Part shown: one piece after another, positions 21,529-33,560 of the stretch | Numbering within the stretch: position 1 is the first letter of the stretch | Layout: the number at the start of each line of letters is the position of its first letter | Source of the DNA: Malania oleifera | Taxonomy: Eukaryota; Streptophyta; Magnoliopsida; Santalales; Ximeniaceae | DNA length: 64,000 nucleotides | Direction: 5' to 3' | Assembly (NCBI RefSeq): GCF_029873635.1 | Contig: NC_080420.1 | Span: forward strand, 34,246,231-34,310,230 | Made by a program: the position numbers and the translations under genes | The notes under the pieces: model-generated | What the model was told of the DNA's origin: nothing | Database searches by the model: none | Seen by the model: the letters and a program-made list of their open reading frames with translations, nothing else

Positions 21529-22952
21529 GGATTTCAAGCCTCCAGTTGTCGGAATTAATGATCCGACGTTACCACGTGGATCAAAAGGAGAATCTCTACA
21601 TTTATAGCGGATCGGAAATTTGTTTCGAGGATTTTTAGGTTTTGACCCAAAATCGAGGTAAGGGTCCAATTTCGTTTTCATTTCGGTAGATCGTAAAGAA
21701 TAGTATTGTAAGGAAGTATTGTTCTTCATTGTTTAGGTTTTGGGAACTCGGTTCGTAGATTTGGAGCCGTAGAGTTTGTGTTTTGGTATTCGAGAAAAGG
21801 TAAAGGAATTATGTTTATATCAGTTATTTTTTAAATCGGAATCGGTAAACACGTAGTTTACGATTGTATGTATGTTTTGGTTACTTATTTGGGAAAATCT
21901 ATCGGATGAAAATGCGGGATTTTCGAGTTACAGCTTTTGGGAAATTTGGGGGTTTCGGGTATCATCTCTATTTCTATTGGAAAAACGTATGTTGTATAAA
22001 ACTGTAGTAATGAAATGACCATACCTGTATTTTTATTAAGCTGTATTCTCAAATTAAAAACGATATAATTGTTGTATACTCAAATAAGTGTGGAATGAAA
22101 TGATTGTATGTAAAATGTTCCTGGTTTTGTAAAATAGTTAGGGGCGGCTAATTACTATACGCTGATGGGTATAGGAACATGAGTTCCAAAATTGTTCCAA
22201 GTTTTGTGAAACGGCTATGGGCGACTAATTACCGTACGCTATCATGTCTCAGCTAATTACCGTGGGTGAGAGTGTCCGGCTCTATATCTGAGGGTGTGAA
22301 ATATCACATGTTTGTTCCGACTGGTCACCGATGGGTGTAAGTGGACACAATACTGGCAATGATATCGCTATGAGATTTCAGTTATTATAGAGTATCGGGT
22401 GCTTGAGTGTGACGACACTGACCGTATGTTTGGTATCATATGTACTGGAACTGTATTGTGTTATGTTTTCTATCGAATAACACTTGTATGTCACACACTG
22501 ATATAACATGTTTTCTTCCTTAATGAGAGGTGTCCCACCCTGAATATAAAAAAAAAATTTAGGTCCTTTGAGTAGTCATAACTAGCATCCTAGCATTGTG
22601 AGCGTGGGTGTCAGTTAGCTATGTAGAGTGCTTGAGTAAGTACGAATTTTTGTAATCGGGTTGTCATTGTTGGGTTTTGTAAACACCCGAGGTATGTACT
22701 TTATTTTGGAGCATAGACTCTAGTCATGTATAGACTCTGGTATGGTACAATGTATGGATTGGAAAGAATATTTCAGCTGCGTATTTGATGTGTATGTATG
22801 AGTATGTGATTGTGTATAGGGTTTATGCATACCCTACGGGATCGGACCCTCATTCAGTGTAGTATCATGAATGTTTTAATTGATATAGAGACATATTAGA
22901 TTACTAAATTCACACTTGGGTCCTATCTGCGAGTTCGGGGCGTGACAATGAG

Positions 22953-23608
22953 GAGTAGGTTCCTTATGTTCCCTTTTTCTTCTGAAAATGCAAGGAATTC
23001 ACTTCTCGTCACGCTGGATATGTCAACTAGTGTAGAATGCATGGATTGGGGGTGATTGGTCACCCATTACAAGTTTGTACTTTGAATTGTGTGATGTAGT
23101 CATGATCAAGGATTGGAAAAACCTCTCAAAAGAATTTTCCACAGATGGCACCAACTATTGCTACCTGAAAAGTTGAATAATCTTCGTGAATCGTTCCCCG
23201 AGCACGACCACCTAATAAAGATTAAGCAAGAAAGGCTTCAAGGACCTAGGGTATACTCCGGAGGATCACCCTGATGCCTTAGTAAGGGACTAATGAGAGG
23301 CTTTTAATTACAACAGTAGAAAAAAGTGGATATGAGTGATATACTTACCTCTTCTCCAAGCCCTCTTCATATAGTGGTGGAGGTTGACCCTTCATCAATC
23401 CGGCATTGATGGTCATTATTGTGCTAGTGGGGGCCCTTATAGAGGTTTTATGGGCATTTATGTGGAGGTTTTCAATATAATTTTGTAGTCGTTCCTTCTA
23501 ATCATGAAAGTATATGCATTACGGTTTGTACATCAGTTATGTAAGGAGGTTTAATGGTGGATTCGAAATCGTTCCTTCTTTTAAGTGAAGATATTTTGAC
23601 GTATATCA
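22953..23608 (-). mobile_element. 5' end of the Tat-lineage element: leader, primer site, probable LTR
   Basis: On the minus strand TTGGTGCCATCTGTGG (23154-23139) matches the primer-site region of Tat elements, which usually reads TGGCGCCGTCTGTGGG. Its upstream neighbour is a TG...CA unit at 23159-23608 (450 bp) that would be the 5' LTR. The right edge is a guess based on TG/CA ends only. The leader 22953-23138 has no coding text. Confidence 0.5.
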
Positions 23609-24139
23609 GTACCCAACTCAAACCTGCCTAACTCGTTTATTAAAAGGATCATATTCGAGTAGACCCATTTATAAATGGGTCACATTCTACTAAACCTGAA
23701 CTCGATTTAAACGAACGGACCACGGGTCACTCGTCGAGTTTCGATCCATTTTGTCATCCCTATTTTGAACCCTTGCACAGGTAGTGAGTCATGTGACTCA
23801 ATTTTGAGTGCAAGCACTTGATGAAAATATAATCATTTATAAAAGATTGCATTTTAATGTAAAATTAAAGTTATTCTTTATAAATTTATCTCTATCAAGA
23901 AAATGCAACTTTAAATTTATCCTCTTTTAAGGATATACCTAAAATAAATTTTCATTTAATACATGAAAGTAATTGATACATTTTATTTTTTACTCGCTTT
24001 TCTTTTTCATAACTTTCCAAAAACCTACCTATTACTAAAAAAATTTGTACACAAAGTCACAAATGCGTAGCTCATTCCTACATAAAAAATAGTTCTAAAA
24101 TGAAAAGGGGACAAGTTATTTAGTATCAAGTCTAAAAAT
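23609..24139. other. Spacer with a possible hAT-type remnant
   Basis: The minus text TAGGGATGACAAAATGG near 23745-23762, followed by GGGTGACCCG/TTTAAATCGAG-like sequence, resembles ends of small hAT-type elements, but no matching second terminus was found. The rest is AT-rich and unassigned. Confidence 0.25.
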
Positions 24140-26275
24140 TGTTGGCCTTACAAGGCTTAACATCCTATTTTAACGCTAACAAATAAAAGGAACTTAACAT
24201 ATTTGGTTGAGTGATGATATTTCAAATCTCACATATGTAAAAGCAAGGTCAAGTACTCACAAGGATTAATTGAAGCTTATATTCCAAAGGAACATGATCA
24301 TATGAAACTTAAAGAATACTTAAAGGCATGGATGATATATTAAAGCTTGAAGATCATGAGAGCATGAATGTTAAAGAGAACTCGATGAAAAGCTCAAAGT
24401 ATCTTAAAGTTTGAAAACGAGAAGAAGACCAAAGCACGAAGACTTAAGTGTTTAAGAAAGACAAATGGCTTAGAAGTCTTTATGTAAGTGCTTTAATATT
24501 TAAATATCTTTTGAAATATTGTTAAAACTCTTTAGGGGAAATACATGGACTTAGAGACCAATTTTAAAACCCCGAAAAATATTTTATGAAAGATCAAAAT
24601 AAGAGAGCAAATTAAATTTGAAAACCAAAAATGAAAAATCAGAAAAGGACTAGTCAGCCAACTGACTAGAAATACTCTGGGTTCACTCAGCCGACTAACA
24701 AAAAAATAATTTCCGAATTATTTGTCCATCCGACTGACTCAATAAACTAAAATCACCTACCCGACTGACACTGTCCAACCAACTGACCCATTTTGAACTG
24801 TGTCATGCCAGCCAACTGACAATTTCTTCATTTAAATTTTTGGAAGAGAGAAGGGTATCAACCGCTTGTCCAACCGACTGACCCTATGGAAATATACTAC
24901 CTAGTCGCTTGTCCAACCGACTGACTCCACGAGATTTGATTTTTTAAACTCCAACGGGAAAATTTCAAAAATTGATTTTTCAATTTTGAACGTTATAAAA
25001 ACTTAGAGGATACTCCAAATAAACTTGGCGAACAAGGAAACTAATTCTAAGAAGCCTATAAATACTACCTTAATCCCAAGAAATTTATATACAATCACAC
25101 GGCATACTTGCATCAAATCTTTCAATCTCTCTCAAAGTTTCATATTGCTCATACTCTTGCTGGAGGGAAATCATCTAAATTGTTGCTGAAACACCAATCT
25201 AAGGTTCTCATACTGAGTTTTCTCAAATCACAAAGGAACCCTTGGTGAATTCTACACTTAAGCGTCAATTCTATTTCTTATGGGTATTTAAATTGTTAAA
25301 GTACCTAGAGCTGAAATTATACTAATCTACTCTGTTTTAAGAGTGCTATTGTACACAGAGATTACTTCATATCTTTTGGAGTTCTTGGACGATTTGAAGT
25401 GTTCAAATTGTTGGCTAAGCGAGGGGATATCGCTTAGAGAGGTGCTGCTCTAGCCTAATTGAAAGAGTGACCGAACGAGGGTATATCGTTTGGAGAGGCG
25501 GGCTCTAACCTTTTGAAGAAGTGTGTAAATAGTGTTGTTTTGCATAACAAAGGAACTGATTTTAGTAATCCTTTGGTAGTTTGCCAAAGGTGAGGACGTA
25601 GGCTGGGGATAAGCCAAACCTCGTAAACAGCAGTCTCACTCTCTTTTTCTCTTATTCTTTATTTTCAACACATATAAATTGCGTGGATGATTTAATTTTT
25701 TTAATCATATATACTACGTATCTTTGGAAATCAAGTAAACTTAAAGTCTAATTTTGATTTGGGTTGTAGAAACCGAGAGGAAGTATACTGGTTAAAGCAT
25801 ACTTTGCGAAAATCGTAAGGGAGTACGTTAATTGGTTAACGCCCAAAGATAAATTAACTAAGAGTTTATTTGAATTCTAAATGTCAGGAAGAGTGTGAAT
25901 GTTTTGTTGAAAATCACTTTGAGAAAGCAAATTCATTATCAAAGGGATTGCATTAATTACAGGGCTTGAACCAAACTTTCATATGTACAGGGTTGCAAAC
26001 AAACAAAAGTTGAAATCTTGTACCTTATATCTTAGTTTGGATATTGTGTTTGATTGGATAATTTGTTTGGTTGATTGATTGGTTACTTAGTTGTTTAAAC
26101 AATAGTGTTGGGGATTGTATAAAAAAAATTAAGTTCTTGTGTGATTGATAAATTAAACAAATAAGTTAAGAATTGGTTAAAAGAAATAAAAGAGGTTAAG
26201 GAATCTTGAAAGGAATTAAAAGAACATTTTTAAATCCAATTCACCCCCCATCTTGAGACTACACCTTAGTTTTCA
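24140..26275 (+). mobile_element. 5' LTR of gag-only Sirevirus-like element (copy 2)
   Basis: The 2136-bp LTR starts TGTTGGCCTTACAAGG and ends CCTTAGTTTTCA. It has a CAGCCGACTGAC-type dyad array (about 24652-24935), CTATAAATA (25056-25064) and the TATCGCTTAGAGAGG unit twice (25410-25520). It pairs with the LTR at 29772-31888, giving a 7749-bp element with both LTRs. The flanks AAAAT and ACATT agree at only 3 of 5 bases, so no clear target duplication remains. Confidence 0.94.
24650..25064 (+). promoter_or_regulatory. Dyad array and TATA box, copy 2 5' LTR
   Basis: About nine motifs such as TCAGCCGACTAAC, CACCTACCCGACTGAC and GTCCAACCGACTGACTC precede GCCTATAAATAC. The sister 3' LTR has the same layout (30290-30545 and 30672-30680). 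Confidence 0.72.
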
Positions 26276-26292
26276 ATTAGTATCGAGCGGGG
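26276..26292 (+). promoter_or_regulatory. Degenerate primer binding site, copy 2
   Basis: ATTAGTATCGAGCGGGG stands where copy 1 has ATTGGTATCAGAGCGGGG: one substitution and one deletion. Confidence 0.85.
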
Positions 26293-26330
26293 TTATAACA
26301 AATCTTAACAAGTAGTTATAGAAAGATATA

Positions 26331-28250
26331 ATGGCACAAATAGGAGTAGCTCCCTTCGAAGATGGTCAATCCTCAACCCGACTACCAATCTTTTGTGGGC
26401 ATAACTATACTTTTTAGAAAAAAAAAAATGCAAATCTATTTTCAAAATATGAATTGGAAAGCTTGGGTGGTTATCACGGATGGTGACCTAATTCCTTTTA
26501 AACTAGTAGATGGAAAACAAATTTCTAAGGAGAAAAAGGATATGGCAGACTTAGATCATAAGATGCTGCAAGTTAATTCTAGTACTATAAATGTTTTATA
26601 TTGTGCCCTAAATATGAATGAATTTAATAGAGTAATGGCTTACAAATCGACCAAGGAAATATGAGACAAGCTAGAAGTAACTTACAAAGGCACTATAGAT
26701 GTTAGGGATAATAGGATTAATATGCTTACAAGTAAATATGAAGCTTTTAAAATAAACCTGGATGAATCCATAAATAATATGTACACTAGGTTCACTCACA
26801 TAATAAATTCCCTAAATGCCTTAGGAAAAACCTACACTATTTATGAGATGATAAGAAAAATTCTTAGAGGGCTGCCACCTATATGAGAACCAAAAGCCAC
26901 TGCCATAACGGAAGGAAGAAATTTGAAAAACACCTCCTTAGATGAACTAATAGGTTCTCTGCTCACATATGAAATGTTAATTAATGAAATGAGTGAAAAA
27001 ATCAAAGCCCAAGAGTCTATAGCCTTCAAAACCTCAAAAGAAAACTCTAGTAGTGAAGAAGAGATGGATGAAGATGAACTAGCCTTCATATCTAAGAAAC
27101 TTGTAAAGATACTAAGAAGGAAGAATAAATTTAAAAAAAGAATTCAAAAGTCCGAATTAGATGAAAAAGAAACTCATACAAAGAAATCAAGAAATAAAAT
27201 CCCCACATGTTGTAATTACAATAAAGTTGGACATATAAAATCAGAATGTCCACTACTAAAGAAAGAGTTTAAGAAGAAAAACAAAAAGATCATGAAAGCC
27301 AATACTTGAGACAACATGAGTACAAGTAGTTTGGAATATGAATCAAGTGACCAAGAGGTTGCTTATACTTGCTTTATGGCATAGGACGATGAGGGAAGCT
27401 CCTCATCCAAATCAGTTAATGGTTATAGTAATGATGAATTCAATGATGAAAGCATGTCATCTTATGAAGAACTTCAAAATGATTTATTCAAAGTACATAA
27501 GATGCTAATCAAAGTAACCAAAAAAAATATATCATTGAAAAACAAGAATGATGGAATGATGAAAGAGTTAGAATCAATTAAGATTGCTGAAAATAATAAA
27601 GATTCAAAACTCAAAAAAAAATAGAAAATAAGTATGAAGCTGCAATAAAAGAATTAGAAGCTAAAAATCTTACTGAAAAAGAAAGACTTGAAAATCAAGA
27701 AATTAAAAAGTAAGAATGAAAAGTTGATAGAAGACCTTCGATCCTTATCCTCTATGGAATACGAGAAAGACATATATATTTATGAATTAGAGGATAAAAT
27801 CAAAAAATTATCTCAAGAATTAGAGAAATCTCAAAAGAAGGTTGATGACAAGAAAGATATTAAGATAAATGATCTCAATAATCAAATTGAAGATAAAGAA
27901 AAGATCATTTACAACTTCACAAAAGGAAATGAAAATTTTGACAAAATGATAGATTCACAAAAGATGACCTTAAATAAAGAAGACATTGAATTTAATGGGG
28001 TTAAAAATAAAAAGAAAAAGAATCTTTACATGGGTTATTTTTCAAAAGCATCCAAAGATTATGCTAGCATATCTTCTAATGCCTACACTAACATCATATG
28101 CTATCAATGTAAGAAAAATGGGCATATAAAGTTTGAATGTTCATTTAAAAGAAAGGGTGTGAAGATTAAATAAGTTTGGAGAATTAAAGAAACATCCCTT
28201 ATTAAACCACCTGGAACCAAGAAAATATGAGTACCAAAAATGAAATAATA
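26331..28250 (+). pseudogene. Sirevirus-like gag of copy 2; ends at the point where pol should begin
   Basis: The ATG at 26331 (MAQIGVAPF) opens a gag closely related to copy 1. Motifs include YFQNMNWKAWVVITDGDLIP, EFNRVMAYKSTKEI, MIRKILRGLP, a first knuckle (CCNYNKVGHIKSEC, one Cys changed to Tyr), a coiled coil rich in Lys/Glu (27530-27960), and a second knuckle (CYQCKKNGHIKFEC near 28100). It closes with TKKI, stop, VPK. Frameshifts or stops occur near 26420, 26664, 26885, 27310, 27620 and 28170. No protease, integrase or RT follows before the 3' LTR, so copy 2 could move only with enzymes from elsewhere. Confidence 0.92.
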
Positions 28251-28367
28251 AATTCTTCAACTTCAATTGATATTATATTTATGGAACATCATACAAATAT
28301 ATTGAATAAATTGAAATAGAGAATAAAGATAAAATTATTTAAATTTATCTTATTGAAACTTATGAAA

Positions 28368-28740
28368 ATTGTTGGCCTCAAATCAATGAATGAATTATAC
28401 AAGGCATAAAATAGAAAGCATTAGGACACATGAAGTTTGGATGTTTAAATGAAATCAAATGAAAAGAAAATATGAAGCAAATAGAGCTCATTGATAAAGA
28501 AGAAAGCTTGGCAGAAGATTTTTTCAGCCGACTAACCATACGATCAGCTGACTGACTGAACAAAACCTTTAAAGAGAAAGTATAGGTCAGCCAACTAGAT
28601 AGAAGCTCAGCCGACTGACTGAAGGAAAAACTGTTAAACAAATTTGAATTAAAATACTTAAGCAACATAAGAACAATCCAAGCAAAAGTATAGTACAAAG
28701 CACATGATATAATTTACTCCATGCTTATATAAATACAATA
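28368..28740 (+). promoter_or_regulatory. Post-gag U3-like module with dyads and TATA, copy 2
   Basis: ATTGTTGGCCTCAAATC at 28368-28384 resembles the LTR start TGTTGGCCTTACAAGG. Dyads follow (TCAGCCGACTAACC, TCAGCTGACTGACTG, GTCAGCCAACTAG, TCAGCCGACTGACTG; 28525-28622), then TATATAAATAC at 28726-28736. This is the same order as in a real LTR U3. Promoter function is inferred. Confidence 0.55.
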
Positions 28741-29771
28741 TGATACATGTGTACATCTTAAATTTGGTATCATGAAATTTTAAAAAACAATGAAAATATT
28801 GATAATTTATAACTCATTATATTTTAAAAATTTGAGCATAAAGTTATAAAACATGATTTAGAAACATGAATTTTGATATGAATTGATACATTCTTAGCCA
28901 TGTATGCTTATGATGGATCACATGGATAAATGGATAAATTTGAAACTAAATAATAGAGTATTCATGAGCTGTGCATAATGTGACACTAACATTGGTATCT
29001 ATAAAGTGTATTACTATCCATGAATATATATAAATTGGTATTTGAGCATGACAAGAATAATTATATCCATAAGTAAATTATGAAATTGATATGATATTAG
29101 TATTTGATATCAATGAGCATGTACATCAAATGTTTGAAACATGGACGATAAATTTAGAAAACATAATTGGTATCAAATCTGAATGTATTAAATTCAGGGG
29201 GAGTATTAGGACTCATAACTTGTATTTTGTTTCTCCCTAATTTTTTTATTTATTTTTTTTTTTTTTTTTTTTTTTGTATCATGAATTATTTTTTTATTGG
29301 TATCATAAGTTTTCAATTTGAGTTTGGTATTAAAAATTTAAAAGTTCAATTGAAATTAGAATTAATGAAAATCTAATTAATATCATATACTTGATATGCA
29401 TGACTGATATTCATATGTTCAAAAATATGATTTATTTTGTTTATATTTTACTCTTTTTGATTGATATCAAAAAGGAGAGAAGTTTTGACCAAAAATTGAA
29501 AAATGAGTTTGGTATTGAAATATTTTGAAATTTTGAAACATGAATTATATTTCAAAAGGGAGAGAAGTATTTGACAAAGGGGAGAAGTACATAACATTGA
29601 ATAACCTTGAAATTGGTATTGATATGCATGATATTGAATGATCTTAAAATTGGTGTTGAAAGTAATCTTGATCTTACATATGTTGAAGATGATACTTATT
29701 GAAAGGGAGAGTATTTTTAAGGCTTACTTATATTTTTGCTCATTGTTTGTCATTATCAAAAAAGGAGAGAT
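28741..29771 (+). other. Noncoding 3' region of copy 2 with repeated polypurine tracts
   Basis: No coding text resembling the extra ORF remains. At least five purine runs are seen: CAGGGGGAG (29196), AAAAAGGAGAGAAG (29470), AAAAGGGAGAGAAG and AAAGGGGAGAAG (29553-29588), GAAAGGGAGAG (29701), and finally AAAAAAGGAGAGA (29758-29770) abutting the LTR. Multiple polypurine tracts are a reported Sirevirus trait. A poly-T run lies near 29240-29275. Confidence 0.7.
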
Positions 29772-31888
29772 TGTTGGCCTTACAAGGCTTAACATCCTAT
29801 TTTGATGCTAATCAAAAAATGAAATTTGACATATTTGGTTGAGTGATGATATTTCATATCTCACAAATGTGAAAGTAAGGTCAAGTACTCACAAGGATCA
29901 ATTGAAGTTTATATTTCAAAGGAATATGATTATATGAAGCTTAAAAAATACCTAAAGGCATGGATGATATATTAAAACTTTAAAATCACGAGAGCATGGA
30001 TGTTAAAGAGAACTCGATGAAAAGCTCAAAGTATCTTAAAGCTTGAAAACGAGAAGAAGACCTAAGCATTAAAACTTAAGTGTTTAAGAAAGAAAAATGG
30101 CTTAGAAGTCTTTATATAAGTGTTTTAATATTTAAATATATTTTGAAATATTGTTGAAACTCTTTAGGGGAAATACATGAACTTAGAGACCTATTTTAAA
30201 ACCTTAGAAAATATTTTATAAAAGATCAAAACAAGAGAGTAAAATTAAATTTGAAAACAAAAAATCAAAAATCAAAAAAAGGACTGGTCGACCAACTAAC
30301 CAGAAAGACAACTGATAGAAAGACAACTGTCAAATTAACTGTCTAGCCGACTGACTCAATAAACTGAAATCACCCAGCCGACTGACAGTGTCCAGCCAAC
30401 TGACCCATTTGAACTATGTCACACTAGCTGACTGACAATTTCCTGATTTAAATTTTTGGAAGACAAAAGGGTGTCAGTCGCCTGTCCAGCTGACTAACCC
30501 TATGAAAATATACTACCCAGTCGCCTATCCAACGGACTGACTCCACGAGATTTGATTTTTAAACTCCAACGGAAAATTTTCAAAAATTGGTTTTTCAATT
30601 ATGAACGTTATAAAAACTTGGAGGACACTCCAAGTAAACATGGGGAACAAGAAAAACTAATTCTAAGAAGCTTATAAATATTACCTTAATCCCAAGAAAT
30701 TTATATACAATCACACAGCATACTTGCATCAAATCTTTCAATCTCTCTCAAAGTTTCAAATTGCTCATACTTTTACTGAAGGAAAATCATCTGAATTGCT
30801 GTTGAAATACCAACCTAAGGTTCTCATACTGAGTTTTCTCAAATCACAAAGGAACCCTTGATGAATTATATACTTGAACTTCAATTCTATTTTTTATTAG
30901 TATTTAAATTGTTAAAGTACCTAAAGCTGAAATTGTACTAATCTACTATGTTTTGAAAGTGCTATTGTACGCAGAAATTACTTCATATCTTTTGTAGTTC
31001 TTGGACGATTTGAGGTGTTCGGATTGTTGGCTAAGCGAGAGGATATCACTTAGAAAGATGCTGCTCTAGCCTAATTGAAGGAGTGACCAAACGAGAGTAT
31101 ATCATTTAGAGAGACGAGCTTTAGTGTTTTGAAGGAGTGTGTAAACTGTGTTGTTCCGCCCGGCAAAGGAACTGATTTTAGTAATCCTTTGGTGGTTTGC
31201 CAAAGGCGAGAACGTAGGCTAGGGATAAGTCGAACCTTGTAAACAGCAGTCTCACTTTCTTTTTCCCTCACTCTTCATTTTCAGCACATATAAATTGCGT
31301 GGATGATTTAATTTTTTTAATCATATATACTACATATATTTGGAAATCAAGTAAGCTTAAAGTCTAATTTTGATTCGAATTGCGAAAACCGAAAGGGAGT
31401 ACGTTGATTAAACCATACTTTACGGAAACCATAAGGGAGTACGTTAAATGGTTAACACCCAAAGATAAATTAATTAAGAGTTTATTTGAATTCTAAATAT
31501 TGGGAAGAGTGAATGTTTTATTGAAAATCACTTTAAGAAAGCAAATTCATTATCAAAGGGATTGCATTAACCACAAGATTTGAACCAAACTTTCATATTT
31601 ACAAGACTGCAAACAAATAAAAACTGAAATCTTGTACCTTATATTTTGGTTTGGATAATGTGTTTGATTGGATAATTTGTTTGGTTGATTGATTGGTTAC
31701 TTAGTTGTTTAAACAATAGTGTTGTGGATTGTATAAAAAGAACTAAGTTCTTGTGTCATTGATAAATTAAACAAACAAGTCAAAAATTGGTTAAAAGAAA
31801 TAAAAGAAGTTAAGGAGTCTTAAAAAGAATTAAAAGAAAATTTTTAAATCCAATTCACCCCCCTCTTGGGACTAAACATTAGTTTTCA
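29772..31888 (+). mobile_element. 3' LTR of gag-only Sirevirus-like element (copy 2)
   Basis: The 2117-bp LTR begins TGTTGGCCTTACAAGG directly after the polypurine tract and ends CATTAGTTTTCA. It is closely similar to 24140-26275 along its whole length, with scattered substitutions. Confidence 0.94.
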
Positions 31889-32585
31889 ACATTCCTGAAA
31901 AAGAGCACATTTTGATTAAATCATGAAATATTTTTCTTTAGGAAATAAGAATAACTTAAATTAAGTGTATAAAGTCGTGACTCTTTACCATGCACTAATG
32001 TATAGCATCAATAGTTCTCCATACTTCAATATTTAATTTGTTATTACATTAATGTAGAATGTGTAATGTTTCATCTAAAATGAAATACTTTTTGTGTAGT
32101 GCATGATAAAATCGCGACATATAAAACACTAATACTATATACATTTGTCCATAGTAAAAAAGTCGAGGCCGAAAATTACTATTGCACATAGGGCCTAAAT
32201 AAAGTATAAAGTAAGGGACCTCATAATTGTAGGGGGTACAAATAACACAATACAAATTTAGGATTTTTGAACAAATAAATAACTTCTAAAAAAATAATAT
32301 AATTTCCATTTTTACTTAGGCTCTGCTTGGATAATTTTTTTTCAATAAAAGAAAAAAAAAAAGTAAAATATGGTGAAAATTTGTTTTACCATATGATTAA
32401 AAAAATTTTAAAATTAAATTTTCATTGTGTAATATTAATTTTTATTCAATGTTTTGTTATATATTTTTTCTTTATTTCTCACTTTCCTTAAAATAGAGAA
32501 GTACTTCAAGTGTGCTTTATAATCACAGAACACCCTTAAAATTAAAAAAGAAGTTTTATAAGACAACTATAAGACTAGCTGTGCT
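31889..32585. other. AT-rich spacer, no gene seen
   Basis: Includes a CTCTGCTTGGATAA phrase near 32324 that often begins small DNA elements, but no second end is recognised. Confidence 0.4.
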
Positions 32586-32589
32586 ATAT

Positions 32590-32870
32590 GGATAACAATT
32601 TTGAACGACGAAAAAAACAAAATATTCAAAAAATAAAAGTTATCAAAATGAAAACACTTAGAAGGATGAATGGTAAACACTGAAAGATAGATTAAGAAAT
32701 GAACATATTCGCAGTAAGTTAGGTGTAATTCCTATAAAAAATAAGAGGGGTGACTCGAATGGTATAAATACTTGCATTAGGTCATATAGTCCGATAGTGA
32801 GTCGTTACTTTGAGTAGTAGAAGGAATAGGAACTTAAAATAATTTGAAAAGAAATAGAAAATAAAAATTT
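32590..32870 (+). pseudogene. Fragment of an RTE-type LINE ORF2 C-terminus
   Basis: The text KDRLRNEHIRSKLGV can be read near 32680-32740, preceded by a degraded NIQKIKV. It is the same segment as in the long LINE at 37440-37570 on the other strand. Frameshifts and stops abound. Confidence 0.75.
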
Positions 32871-33244
32871 AATAATCCTAAATCTATCAAAAGAAATTAT
32901 CCATAATCACATAAATAGCTCAACACGATGCCAGATTAATGACTCATGTATGAAACATAGAAGTGGTGGCACTTAAAAAATGTCACCTCCTAGACTTCTA
33001 AAACGCTTCTTGCAAGTGAGGTGGTGAGACTCAATTGAACAATAAAGTTGATATAATTTGACCGTCTTTCTTAAGAGTACATCAATGATGATACAAGGAT
33101 TTTCCAGACAGCAAAATAAAGTAAAACAATTAATCAAGAATATGCAAAAGTGGAAAAGCAATTTCATTCTGCCTACATAACAGACATATAAAACTGTTAA
33201 TTGCTTACAAAGAATTGTGTTGGCATCATTAAACAAATGTCACA

Positions 33245-33560
33245 ATTTGGGTGATGAAAAAATAAAATATCCAAAAAATAAAAGTTATCGAGATGAGAAT
33301 GCTTAGATAAATGAGTAATATAACATTAAAAGATGAATTAAAGAATGAACATACTCGCTACAAGTTAGGTGCAACTTCTATAAAACAGAAGGGGAGGACG
33401 ACTTAAATTGTATGAACACTCGTAACGTAAGCCACATAGTATGCTAGTAAAAAAGAAACAAGTTAGTTACTGGGGGGACAGCAGAAGGGGTAAATGTAGA
33501 CCTAAAATAATTTGAGATAAAATAGTAAAGATTTAATGTACCTGAATCTACCAAGCAAAA
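33245..33560 (+). pseudogene. Second fragment of the same RTE-type LINE C-terminus
   Basis: Reads NIQKIKVIEMRMLR, stop, MSNITLKDELKNEHTRYKLGA from about 33264. It is homologous to the fragment at 32590 and to the LINE at 37.2-40.3 kb. The downstream 'cctaaaataatttgag' text recurs in both fragments. Confidence 0.75.

Larger units (their letters stand above)
21147..22947 (+). mobile_element. Solo LTR (gypsy-like) inserted in the Tat leader
   Basis: The 1801-bp unit starts TGTAAGAACCCGACC and ends GGGGCGTGACA, with a perfect 5-bp duplication ATGAG at 21142-21146 and 22948-22952. There is no coding region. A TCGTCGACGA-type palindrome array (21210-21405) precedes CTATAAATAG (21424-21433), then a (TC)n run, which places the promoter on the plus strand. 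It differs in sequence from the chromovirus LTR family apart from the palindrome motif. Confidence 0.93.

Noticed and set aside
23600-23770. A complete hAT-type miniature element
   Set aside because: Only one possible terminus is seen and no flanking 8-bp duplication.
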